17,767 bases of DNA, from assembly GCA_946498265.1 (NCBI GenBank), contig CAMMNR010000018.1:1-17767 (forward strand), read 5' to 3'. The notes beneath the pieces are model-generated. The model did not search any database. It worked only from the letters and a program-made list of their open reading frames with translations, and was not told where the DNA came from. Below, piece after piece: positions 7,462 through 15,477 of the stretch. Each line of letters begins with the position of its first letter. Within the stretch, counting starts at the first letter, position 1. The DNA comes from an uncultured Clostridium sp. Lineage in GTDB: Bacteria > Bacillota > Clostridia > TANB77 > CAG-508. A program made the translations under genes and the position numbers.

Positions 7462-9258
7462 ATGTTATTGAAAGTGAACCTTGATTTTTATAAAGAAAAG
7501 CAAGAAAAATTAAAAAATGTTGAAAAAGATATTATAGAGATAATAAAAAAAAATAACAAAGAGGAATATGAAAAAATAATAGAAAATGACAAAAGGTTAG
7601 AAGTTTTAAAAGCATTATCTATAATAAGGGAGAATATTATTAATTGGTATCCATTCGAATTGAATGCAAATATTTTGGAAGTCAATGCTAATTTTGGTGA
7701 GATAACAGAAGAATTATGCATAAAAGCAAATAATGTTATATCAATAGAAAAATCTAAATATAAAGCAGAGGCAATAAAAAAAAGATTAGCAGAAATAGAA
7801 AATTTAGAAATAATAGTAGGCAAAATAAACAATATAGAATTAAATCAAAAATTTGATTATATTTGCATTAATGGGCTAGAAGAACAAGAAGAAAGTTTAA
7901 AAGAATATGTGATTTTTGCAAAAAGATTTTTAAAAGATGATGGAATTATACTATTTACATGTAATAATCGATTTGGAGTAGAAACATGGAATTGTAATAG
8001 TCCTGAAAATACAGAAAAAAAGAAAAATATGAGTAAAAAAGAAATTGAAAATACTTTACAACAGCTAGGTATAGATAATTATAAATTTTACTATCCATTA
8101 CCAAATTATAAGTTACCAAATGTAATATTTACAGATAAACATCTACCAAGTCAAGAAAGTATATTAAGAGATCTTACTTTGCATGACGAAAAAGAAATAT
8201 TAATGTTTGACGAAAGGGAAAAGTATAAAGAAATAATAAAAGAAGATATTGATTTATTTAAAATTTTTGCTAACTCATATTTAGTAGAAATTTCAAATAG
8301 TGATAATAAAATAGAGTTTGTATCGTTTGGAAATTCAAGGAAAGACGAATATAAAATAAAGACTGTTATTTTGGAAGATATAGCATATAAAAAAAATGTA
8401 AAAAAAGAAGGAAAAAAACATATAGACGAAATTAAAGAAAACATTGATATATTGAAACAATTTAATATTAATATTTTAGATAGTTATGATGAAGAAAAAG
8501 TGTATAGTAAGTTAATAAAAAATGAAAAAACAGTAGATAAAGTATTAATTAATAAATTAGAAGAAGGTAAAGAAGAAGAACTAATAAATTTAATAAATAA
8601 ATTTTATATAGAGCTAAAAGAAAAATTATATAATGAAAAAGAGCAATTGAAAAATACTGTTTTTGAAAAATATAATATAGATATAAAACAAGATAAAAAT
8701 ACAAAATTACATTATATTAAATATGGTATTTTTGATTTGATATTTCAAAATTGTTTTTATATAGATAACCAATTTTACTTTTATGACCAAGAATGGAGAG
8801 AAGAAAATATTCCTATTGAATTTATACTTTATAGAAGTATAAATTACTTAGCAAATTCAAGATTAGAAATAGACAGAAATTTACTATACGAAAAATTTGA
8901 AATAATGGAATATATAGAAGAATTTGAAAAATTAGAAGAAATATTGCAAGAGAAAATCAAAGATAACTTTATATGGAAAATTCATGCTACTAATAATACT
9001 ACAGTAAAAAATATTTATGACACACAAATACATTATAAAAATTTAAAAGCAATAGCTGAACAAGAACTTGAAAATGAAAAGGAATCAAAAAAAGCAGAAA
9101 TAGAAATAAGAGAACAAAAAATAAAAGAACTTAAAGATGAATTAAATTATATGAAAAATTCAAGAAGCTGGAAAATGACGAAAATATTTAGAGATTTAAA
9201 GAAAAGTATGAGTAATGAAAGGAAAGAATTAAAAAATGACACAAAAAAAGAGAATTAG
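7462..9258 (+). CDS. Multidomain protein: class I methyltransferase-like, probable kinase-like, C-terminal coiled coil (WbdD-like layout)
   Basis: 598 residues; ATG at 7462 with only a weak GGGTGA upstream. Residues about 60-225 are a class I SAM methyltransferase fold. Motif I reads ILEVNANFG (71-79), with Asn at two usual Gly positions. The acidic residue after beta 2 is present (SIEKS), and the family motif NNRFGVETW is at 169-176. Residues about 265-470 look like a divergent kinase fold: a Lys-rich strand and helix region at 300-320, a catalytic-loop-like FDLIFQN (D425, N430), and DQEW (D442) in the place of DFG. The D-x4-N and the following Asp, 12 residues on, match protein-kinase spacing. 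Residues about 520-565 are a coiled coil ending in SRSWKMT (567-573), a motif common at the ends of Firmicute polysaccharide enzymes. The same order of parts occurs in WbdD, which caps O-antigen chains and sets their length. The methyltransferase fold is certain enough; the kinase call is inference. Confidence 0.75.
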   Translation: MLLKVNLDFYKEKQEKLKNVEKDIIEIIKKNNKEEYEKIIENDKRLEVLKALSIIRENIINWYPFELNANILEVNANFGEITEELCIKANNVISIEKSKYKAEAIKKRLAEIENLEIIVGKINNIELNQKFDYICINGLEEQEESLKEYVIFAKRFLKDDGIILFTCNNRFGVETWNCNSPENTEKKKNMSKKEIENTLQQLGIDNYKFYYPLPNYKLPNVIFTDKHLPSQESILRDLTLHDEKEILMFDEREKYKEIIKEDIDLFKIFANSYLVEISNSDNKIEFVSFGNSRKDEYKIKTVILEDIAYKKNVKKEGKKHIDEIKENIDILKQFNINILDSYDEEKVYSKLIKNEKTVDKVLINKLEEGKEEELINLINKFYIELKEKLYNEKEQLKNTVFEKYNIDIKQDKNTKLHYIKYGIFDLIFQNCFYIDNQFYFYDQEWREENIPIEFILYRSINYLANSRLEIDRNLLYEKFEIMEYIEEFEKLEEILQEKIKDNFIWKIHATNNTTVKNIYDTQIHYKNLKAIAEQELENEKESKKAEIEIREQKIKELKDELNYMKNSRSWKMTKIFRDLKKSMSNERKELKNDTKKEN

Positions 9259-11158
9259 AGATAAATTATTTCCAGAAGGTGGAAAAATTAGAAGCTGGTT
9301 AAGAATAATAAATAGATTTTTCAAAAGTATTTTCAGTATAAGTTATTTAAAAGAACAAAAAGAAAAAATAAAAGAAAAAGGTTGGAGAGTTACTTTTATA
9401 GAAATGAAAAGATATATGATAATGGGAACTATTGCAGAACCACAGAATATATATCAAAAATGGATAGAGCTTAATGAACCAACAGAAAAAGAATTAGAAG
9501 ATCAACGTAATACTAAATTTGAAAATAATCCTAAAATAAGTATTATAATTCCAATGTATAATACACCAGTCAATTTTTTTAAAGAGTTAGTAGATAGTTT
9601 AATTGAACAAACATATTCAAACTGGGAATTATGTTTAGCAGATGGAAGTCCAGAGAAAAACGAGGAATTAAAATCAATTTATGAAAAAGATAGTAGAATA
9701 AAATATAAATTTCTAGGAGAAAATAAAGGAATTGCAGAAAATACAAATGAAGCTTTAAAATTGGCTACAGGTGATTATATAGGACTATTAGACCATGACG
9801 ATTTATTGCCAAAGTTTTCTTTATATGAAATAGTAAAATGTATTAACAAAAATCCAGAAGTAGAATTTATATATACAGATGAAGATAAATTTGAAGAGTT
9901 AGGTGGAAAAAGATATGATCCATATTTCAAATCTGACTTTGCACCAGACACATTAAGAGCTAATAATTTTATATGTCATTTTAGTATATTTAAAAAAGAA
10001 TTAATGGATAAATTAGAAGGATTTAGAAAAGAATTTGATGGAGCACAAGATTATGATATTTTACTAAGAATGAGTGAAGAAGCAAAAAATATTATTCATA
10101 TACCAAAAATTTTATATCATTGGAGAGTACATGAACAATCAACAGCTAAATCTGGAGGAACAGCAAAACCATATGCATATGAAGCGGGAATAAGAGCAAT
10201 ACAATCTCATATAGATAGACTTGGATTAAAAGGAACAGTAGAACATGGTAATACATTAGGAACATATAAGATTAATTATGAAATAATTGGAAATCCAAAA
10301 GTTTCTATAATAATACCTAATAAAGATTATATATCAACATTAAAAGTATGTTTAAAATCATTAAAAAAGCTTACAACTTATGAAAATTATGAAATAATTA
10401 TAGTAGAAAATAATAGTGAACAAGAAGAAACCTTTAATTATTATAAAAAAATAGATGGAAAAGATAAAATTAAAGTTGTATATTATCCAGAAATAGAGTT
10501 TAATTATTCAAAGATTATTAATTTCGGAGTAAAAAATTCTAGTGGAGAATATATAGTACAACTTAATAATGATACTGAATTATTAACACCAAATTGGTTA
10601 CAAGAAATGTTAATGTTTGCTCAAAGAGAAGATGTTGGAGCAGTAGGAGTAGAATTATTTTATCCAGACAAAACAATACAACATGCAGGAATTATAGTAG
10701 GTATTGGAGGTGTAGCAGGACATGTGTTTAAAAATATCCCACATAATATGCATGGATATTTTTCAAAAGATGCTATGATACAAAATATGAGTGCAGTTAC
10801 AGCAGCATGTATGATGGCTCCAAAGTCTATATATGATGAGGTAGGATATATGGATGAAAAATTTAAAGTAGCTTTTAATGATGTAGATTTCTGTTTGAAA
10901 ATTAGAGAAAAAGGAAAGTTAATAGTATATAATCCATATGTACAATTTATACATTATGAATCAAAAAGTAGAGGATTTGAAGATACACCAGAAAAGCAAG
11001 CTAGATTTAAAAATGAAATTGATAGATTTTATGAAAAATGGCAAAGCTTTTTAGATAAAGGTGATCCATATTATAATATTAATCTAAGACTAGATAATGA
11101 TCAATATGCAATAAGAGAAGAAAAAATTGATTATGAAAGGGAAGGTAACACAATATGA
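9236..11158 (+). CDS. Tandem two-domain family 2 glycosyltransferase
   Basis: 640 residues; ATG at 9236, overlapping the previous gene by 23 bases, which suggests translational coupling. A basic N-terminal segment (1-95, with KGWRVTFIEMKRYMIMG) precedes GT-A domain 1 at about 98-310. Its motifs are PKISIIIPMYNTP, LLDHDD (184-189), EDKF, and GAQDYDILLRM with HWRVHEQST near its end. GT-A domain 2 begins at about 354 with PKVSIIIPNKDYI, has QLNNDTELLTPNW (442-454, the DXD-equivalent NND) and NDVDFCLKIREKG (548-560). Both domains keep their metal-site and acceptor-site acidic residues, so the protein may add two successive sugars, as bifunctional polymerising transferases do. It is membrane-peripheral in the cytoplasm, probably working with the coiled-coil protein encoded before it. 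The sugar is unknown. Confidence 0.92.
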   Translation: MTQKKRIRDKLFPEGGKIRSWLRIINRFFKSIFSISYLKEQKEKIKEKGWRVTFIEMKRYMIMGTIAEPQNIYQKWIELNEPTEKELEDQRNTKFENNPKISIIIPMYNTPVNFFKELVDSLIEQTYSNWELCLADGSPEKNEELKSIYEKDSRIKYKFLGENKGIAENTNEALKLATGDYIGLLDHDDLLPKFSLYEIVKCINKNPEVEFIYTDEDKFEELGGKRYDPYFKSDFAPDTLRANNFICHFSIFKKELMDKLEGFRKEFDGAQDYDILLRMSEEAKNIIHIPKILYHWRVHEQSTAKSGGTAKPYAYEAGIRAIQSHIDRLGLKGTVEHGNTLGTYKINYEIIGNPKVSIIIPNKDYISTLKVCLKSLKKLTTYENYEIIIVENNSEQEETFNYYKKIDGKDKIKVVYYPEIEFNYSKIINFGVKNSSGEYIVQLNNDTELLTPNWLQEMLMFAQREDVGAVGVELFYPDKTIQHAGIIVGIGGVAGHVFKNIPHNMHGYFSKDAMIQNMSAVTAACMMAPKSIYDEVGYMDEKFKVAFNDVDFCLKIREKGKLIVYNPYVQFIHYESKSRGFEDTPEKQARFKNEIDRFYEKWQSFLDKGDPYYNINLRLDNDQYAIREEKIDYEREGNTI

Positions 11159-13416
11159 TAGACTTATTAAAAAATAAGTTAATACAAAATGCTAGTCAAT
11201 TTAGATATATGTATTTTGGAATTATTTTAACAATTTTAGTATTTTTATTATATAAATTTATAGTTGATATAATTAAAATAATAAAAGGTAAAGAAAATAA
11301 AAAAGAAAAAATTATAAATATTTTAAAAAATAAATATTTAATTGGTATTATCATTACTATTATACCAATTCTACTTGAAGTATTTTTATATGGGAATTAT
11401 AAAATTAGTTTTTCAAAAGATACATATATAAGATTTGCATATATTTATATCTTATATTTAGCAATTTTTATATATAAATTTATAACCAAGAGAAAAGAAA
11501 AAGTACAAAAAGTATTAGATTTTTGTATAAAACACAGATATAAAATAGCATTAATATTATTTATAGTTTTAGTAATTGGACAGATACATTTTTCTTCTAT
11601 AGGAGTATGGGACAAATACATTAGAGAAGGAATTGATAGTACAATAATTGGAAAACCTAGAGATATTAGATCAGATGAATGGTTAGTTACTACACCTTTT
11701 AATTTAGCCCAAGAATATAATGGATTCAAACTAGTAAATGATAATGTAAATGCTGGAAATAATGACATGAATATTTTTCATGCACCAGTATTAGATTTGT
11801 CAATTATTGTAAGGATTTTTTCATGGGGATATATGTTATTTGGGAATGCAATAGGACTATCATGGGCATGGGTATTAAAAATAATTGCAATGTTTATGAT
11901 AAATTTTGAATTAGGAAGAATATTAACCAAAAAAGATAAAATATTATCTTTAATGACAGCAGTCGTATTAACATTTGCACCAGTCATAATGTGGTGGTCT
12001 ATGTTAGATGTAATAGTATTAGCTATGGCAATAGTAGTATTATTCCATACATATATGGCTAATAATGAATTTAGTTTGAAAAGAAAAATATTAATAGCTT
12101 ATGGAATGATAGTATTTTTGTGTCAATTTGCATATTCTTTATATCCAGCATGGCAAATACCATTAGCATATGTAATGTTAGCATTTATAATAGTAGACTT
12201 CATAAGATATAGAAAAAATCTAAAGAAAAAAGACTATATAATAATGATTGTAACTATATTAATAACATTTCTACTATTAGGATATTTTGTAATAACTTCT
12301 TGGGATGGAATACAAGCAATGATGAGTACTAAATATCCTGGAGGAAGAGAAATAACTGGTGGAGATTTTGACTTTAGCACATTTACTAATTATTATACAA
12401 ATTTCTTTACACCATATTCAGAAGATTATACAAATCCATCTGAAATAGCATCATTTATATATCCAGCAATAGCAATATTAATTATTATAGGAATATATAT
12501 AGTAAATATTATAAAAAATAAAAGAATAAAAGAAGTATTAAAAGAAAAAAAGAATTGGTATATTTTTGGATTAATTATTGTATCAGGAATATTTTTAGCT
12601 TGGATGTCATTTACTTGGCCATCATTACTTAGAAAAATAACACTATTATATATGTGCCAGGAAAAACGTGTAGCAATTATATTTGAATTTATTTGTGTTC
12701 TTTTAACTATATTAATAGCTAAAAAGATATTTGATAGAAAAAATAAAATACTTAATAACAAAATAGCTCTACTCATATCAATAATAATAACAATTCTTAC
12801 AATTTTTATAGCAAAACAAACTGAATATGCAACTACATTTACAACATTTAAATTAGTAGTATTAGCTACAGCAATATTTAGTATGAATTATACATTATTA
12901 TCAAGTAACAAAAAAGCATTTGCATATACAATGATAATAATAAGTTTAATTGCAGGAATATATGTAAACCCTGTATCATCTGGAATAGATGTAATTACAG
13001 AAACAGAACTAGCAAAAACAGCTGTAAATATAGCTAAAGAAGATAAAGAAGCATGTTGGATAGGTGGAAGTCAAATTAATGCACAATATTTAATAGCTAA
13101 TGGAATAAAAGCATTAAATGGAATTAACCAATATCCAAATTATGATTGGGTGGAAAAATTAGACCCAGAACATAAATATGAAGAAGTATGGAATAGATAT
13201 GCTCATATTGCAATTAAGTTAGGAGAAGAAACAAATTTTGAGTTATTAACAACAGATTCTTACAGATTAACTTTAAATTATGAAGACTTAAAAGATTTAG
13301 ATATAAAATATTATTATACAAACGAAAAAGCAAATGAAAAGAAACAAGAAGAATTTTCACTAGAAACACTTTATGAAAATGATTATACAGGACAATATAT
13401 ATATAAAATAAATTAA
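11155..13416 (+). CDS. Large polytopic membrane protein, GT-C-like glycosyltransferase (side-group transfer candidate)
   Basis: 753 residues; its ATG overlaps the previous stop codon (ATGA at 11155-11158), so it is translationally coupled. About 12 or more hydrophobic segments lie between residues 17 and 603, for example 20-40, 61-79, 92-110, 130-147, 263-280, 283-300, 310-330, 335-350, 360-380, 432-453, 468-487, 505-523, 537-553, 566-583 and 588-605. A hydrophilic extracytoplasmic C-terminal domain of about 150 residues follows. The first large loop after the segment at 130-147 carries RDIRSDEWLVTTPFN (169-183). An acidic pair at this place is where GT-C enzymes that use polyprenyl-phosphate sugars keep their catalytic residue. 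With the polyprenyl-phosphate glycosyltransferase and DUF2304 genes directly downstream, it is the likely equivalent of GacL. I do not recognise a named orthologue. A polymerase or an acyl-modification role cannot be excluded. Confidence 0.75.
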   Translation: MIDLLKNKLIQNASQFRYMYFGIILTILVFLLYKFIVDIIKIIKGKENKKEKIINILKNKYLIGIIITIIPILLEVFLYGNYKISFSKDTYIRFAYIYILYLAIFIYKFITKRKEKVQKVLDFCIKHRYKIALILFIVLVIGQIHFSSIGVWDKYIREGIDSTIIGKPRDIRSDEWLVTTPFNLAQEYNGFKLVNDNVNAGNNDMNIFHAPVLDLSIIVRIFSWGYMLFGNAIGLSWAWVLKIIAMFMINFELGRILTKKDKILSLMTAVVLTFAPVIMWWSMLDVIVLAMAIVVLFHTYMANNEFSLKRKILIAYGMIVFLCQFAYSLYPAWQIPLAYVMLAFIIVDFIRYRKNLKKKDYIIMIVTILITFLLLGYFVITSWDGIQAMMSTKYPGGREITGGDFDFSTFTNYYTNFFTPYSEDYTNPSEIASFIYPAIAILIIIGIYIVNIIKNKRIKEVLKEKKNWYIFGLIIVSGIFLAWMSFTWPSLLRKITLLYMCQEKRVAIIFEFICVLLTILIAKKIFDRKNKILNNKIALLISIIITILTIFIAKQTEYATTFTTFKLVVLATAIFSMNYTLLSSNKKAFAYTMIIISLIAGIYVNPVSSGIDVITETELAKTAVNIAKEDKEACWIGGSQINAQYLIANGIKALNGINQYPNYDWVEKLDPEHKYEEVWNRYAHIAIKLGEETNFELLTTDSYRLTLNYEDLKDLDIKYYYTNEKANEKKQEEFSLETLYENDYTGQYIYKIN

Positions 13417-13422
13417 GAAGGA
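13417..13422 (+). promoter_or_regulatory. Ribosome binding site deciding the start of the polyprenyl-phosphate glycosyltransferase
   Basis: GAAGGA lies only 1 base before the ATG at 13424 but 7 bases before the in-frame ATG at 13430. The later ATG is therefore the better start (MEKILLIIPAYNEE). Confidence 0.6.
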
Positions 13423-13429
13423 AATGGCT

Positions 13430-14152
13430 ATGGAAAAAATATTATTAATAATACCAGCATATAACGAAGAAAAAAACATATTAAAAGTATGTAAAGACAT
13501 AGAAAAATATAATAAAAATAACTCACAAAAATTAGATTATATTGTTATTAATGATGGCTCAAGAGATAATACCCTAAATATTTTAAAAGAAAATAAATTA
13601 AAACATATTAATTTAATAAATAATCTTGGAATAGGTGGAGCAGTGCAAACAGGATATAAATATGCATATGAAAATGATTATGATATAGCTGTTCAGTTTG
13701 ATGGAGATGGACAACATGATGTAAATTACGTAAATAAAATTTGTGAACCAATTACAAAAGGACAAGCTGATATGATAATTGGAACAAGATACCTAAAAAA
13801 AGAAGAAAGCAAATTTCAATCTACATTTATGAGAAGATTAGGAGCAAATATTATAAGTTTATTTATAAAAATTTGTTGTAGAAAAAGGATAACAGATCCT
13901 ACTTCTGGATTTAGAGCAGTAAATAAAAAAATAATAAAAGAATTTGCGAAAGATTACCCAACAGAATATCCAGAACCTGAATCTACAGTTTCACTATTAG
14001 TAAATAAATATAAAATAGAAGAAGTTCCTGTTAGTATGAATGAAAGAACTGCAGGTGTTTCTTCAATTAGAGTTTGGAAATCTGTTGATTATATGGTAAA
14101 AGTAGTTCTAGCAATAATAATAGATAGTATAAGTCTAAGAAGGAGGAAATAA
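13430..14152 (+). CDS. Polyprenyl-phosphate glycosyltransferase (DPM1/GtrB/GacI-like GT2)
   Basis: 240 residues from the ATG at 13430. It transfers a sugar from a nucleotide donor to undecaprenyl phosphate at the inner membrane face, giving a lipid-linked monosaccharide. Motifs in order: IIPAYNEEKNI at the N-terminus, VINDGSRDNT near 39-48, NLGIGGAVQTGYKYA near 65-80, and the metal-binding FDGDGQHD (90-97). Then come IIGTRYL, DPTSGFRAVNKK, and the acceptor-loop EVPVSMNERTAGVSS. The C-terminus ends with one hydrophobic stretch (YMVKVVLAIIIDSI) and RRRK, with no long multi-span domain, so it is the short DPM1-type form. The ribosome binding site of the next gene is embedded in its last codons. 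Pairing with the DUF2304 gene is the same as GacI with GacJ. Confidence 0.92.
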   Translation: MEKILLIIPAYNEEKNILKVCKDIEKYNKNNSQKLDYIVINDGSRDNTLNILKENKLKHINLINNLGIGGAVQTGYKYAYENDYDIAVQFDGDGQHDVNYVNKICEPITKGQADMIIGTRYLKKEESKFQSTFMRRLGANIISLFIKICCRKRITDPTSGFRAVNKKIIKEFAKDYPTEYPEPESTVSLLVNKYKIEEVPVSMNERTAGVSSIRVWKSVDYMVKVVLAIIIDSISLRRRK

Positions 14153-14155
14153 AAA

Positions 14156-14536
14156 ATGATACAAACAAGTTTAAAAATAGCATTGATAATCGTATTATTA
14201 ATATATCTTTTATGTATCTTAAGGGCAGTAAAAAAGAAAAATATGAGAATTAATTATTTAATATTTTGGTCAATAATGGGGATTGCTCTTATAATTGCAT
14301 TGATTGCTCCTAATTTCATAGAAAATGCTTCGAACTTCTTAGGATTTGGTTTACCAATTAATATGATATTTAGTATTGCAATATTTATTATATTATATTT
14401 ACTTTTTGATTTAACTAAATTAATTACAAAAGAGCAAAATAAGAATGTATTATTGATACAAGAAATATCATTATTAAAAAATAAAGTAGAAGAATTAGAA
14501 AAAGAGGTAATAGAAAAATCACAAGAAAAAAGGTAA
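14156..14536 (+). CDS. DUF2304 small membrane protein (GacJ-like partner of the polyprenyl-phosphate glycosyltransferase)
   Basis: 126 residues; the ATG at 14156 has a full AAGGAGG (14140-14146) that lies inside the end of the previous gene. Three hydrophobic segments: about 6-24, 34-52 and 65-84. They are separated by a short basic loop (RAVKKKNMRINYLIFW) and followed by an FDLTKLI stretch. A charged cytoplasmic coiled-coil tail (about 93-126) consists of Lys/Glu heptads such as ISLLKNKVEELEKEV. The segment RINYLIFW followed by a second helix is typical of DUF2304. In group A streptococci the DUF2304 protein GacJ binds GacI and raises its activity. Here it probably anchors or activates the DPM1-like enzyme encoded 3 bases upstream. 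Confidence 0.88.
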   Translation: MIQTSLKIALIIVLLIYLLCILRAVKKKNMRINYLIFWSIMGIALIIALIAPNFIENASNFLGFGLPINMIFSIAIFIILYLLFDLTKLITKEQNKNVLLIQEISLLKNKVEELEKEVIEKSQEKR

Positions 14537-14592
14537 AAATAATTACAATTTTTCTAACCAGATTTGTACCTCAGGAAGGAATGTGATTAATA
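14531..14592 (+). repeat. Leader repeat copy 2, upstream of another GT2 gene
   Basis: This is the second copy of the leader also found at 5023-5090. The closest blocks are AACCA (14556-14560), ATTTGT (14562-14567) and AAGGAATGT (14577-14585). It contains the Shine-Dalgarno sequence GGAAGGA and begins around the stop codon of the DUF2304 gene. Confidence 0.6.
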
Positions 14593-15387
14593 ATGAGAGA
14601 ATTCAAAAATCATACCTTTGTAATATGTGCTTATAAAGAATCTCAATATTTAGAGGAATGTATAAAGTCAGTATTAAATCAAAATGTAAAAAGTAATGTA
14701 ATAATTTCGACCTCAACACCAAATGAGTATATTAATAATTTAGCTAAAAAATATGATATACCTGTTTTTATAAATGAAGGGGAATCAGGAATAGGACAAG
14801 ACTGGAATTTTGGAATAAGCAAAGTTGAAACAGATTATCTTACAATAGCACATCAAGATGATATATATAAACAAAATTATTTAGAGGAGATTGTAAATAA
14901 CTTAGAAAAAGGAAATGATTTTATAATAGCTTTTACAGATTATAGAGAAATAAAAAATGGAAAAGAAATAGAATTGACTAAAAATTTAAAAATCAAAAAG
15001 ATTTTGTTATTTCCATTAAGAATATTTAAAAAGTCAAAATTTGTAAGAAGAAGAGTACTTTCTTTAGGAACTCCTATATGCTGTCCTAGTGTAACAATAA
15101 ATAAAAAGATAACAGGAGAAAATCCATATAAGACAGAATTAAAATGCGATTTAGATTGGGACACATGGGACAAGATGTCAAAATATGATGGAAGATTCTT
15201 ATATATACCAAAAGAATTAATGGGGCACAGAATTCATGAACAATCAGAAACGTCCAATTTAATTGAGAACAATATTAGATTAGAAGAAGATTTATTAATG
15301 TTTAAAAGATATTGGCCAGAACCAATAGCAAAATTTATAATGAAATTCTATGGAAAAGCTATAAACACCAATAAAATAGATAATTAA
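14593..15387 (+). CDS. Family 2 glycosyltransferase
   Basis: 264 residues; ATG at 14593 preceded by GGAAGGA. It is a short GT-A enzyme. N-terminal FVICAYKESQYLEECIKSVLNQ corresponds to the usual IPxYN strand and helix. ISTSTPNEYINNLAKKYDIP and NEGESGIGQDWNFG (62-74) are distinctive of a subfamily common in Clostridia polysaccharide loci. The DXD-equivalent is IAHQDDIY (85-92). CDLDWDTWDKMSKYDG (185-200) and GHRIHEQSETS (211-221) fit the catalytic-base region and the end of the domain. There is no membrane span. It is presumed to add one sugar to the lipid-linked chain in the cytoplasm; the sugar is unknown. A 90-base spacer separates it from the flippase gene. Confidence 0.88.
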   Translation: MREFKNHTFVICAYKESQYLEECIKSVLNQNVKSNVIISTSTPNEYINNLAKKYDIPVFINEGESGIGQDWNFGISKVETDYLTIAHQDDIYKQNYLEEIVNNLEKGNDFIIAFTDYREIKNGKEIELTKNLKIKKILLFPLRIFKKSKFVRRRVLSLGTPICCPSVTINKKITGENPYKTELKCDLDWDTWDKMSKYDGRFLYIPKELMGHRIHEQSETSNLIENNIRLEEDLLMFKRYWPEPIAKFIMKFYGKAINTNKIDN

Positions 15388-15442
15388 ATATAAAAAAACT
15401 ATTAAAAGTTTATAGGAGTTCTTTTAAACCTAAATAATCAAT

Positions 15443-15450
15443 AAGGAGAA
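15443..15450 (+). promoter_or_regulatory. Distant ribosome binding site before the flippase gene
   Basis: AAGGAGAA is the best Shine-Dalgarno sequence in this gap. It lies 27 bases before the flippase ATG and about 14 before an out-of-frame ATG at 15465. Either a hairpin or leader peptide brings it closer, or the flippase is translated weakly. Confidence 0.4.
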
Positions 15451-15477
15451 ATTACATATTTTATATGTTGGAAAAAT

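Noticed and set aside
15402..15427. Hairpin TTAAAAG/CTTTTAA before the flippase gene as a terminator or attenuator
   Set aside because: Only 7 A/T-rich pairs with a 12-base loop and no T run. This is expected by chance in such AT-rich DNA.
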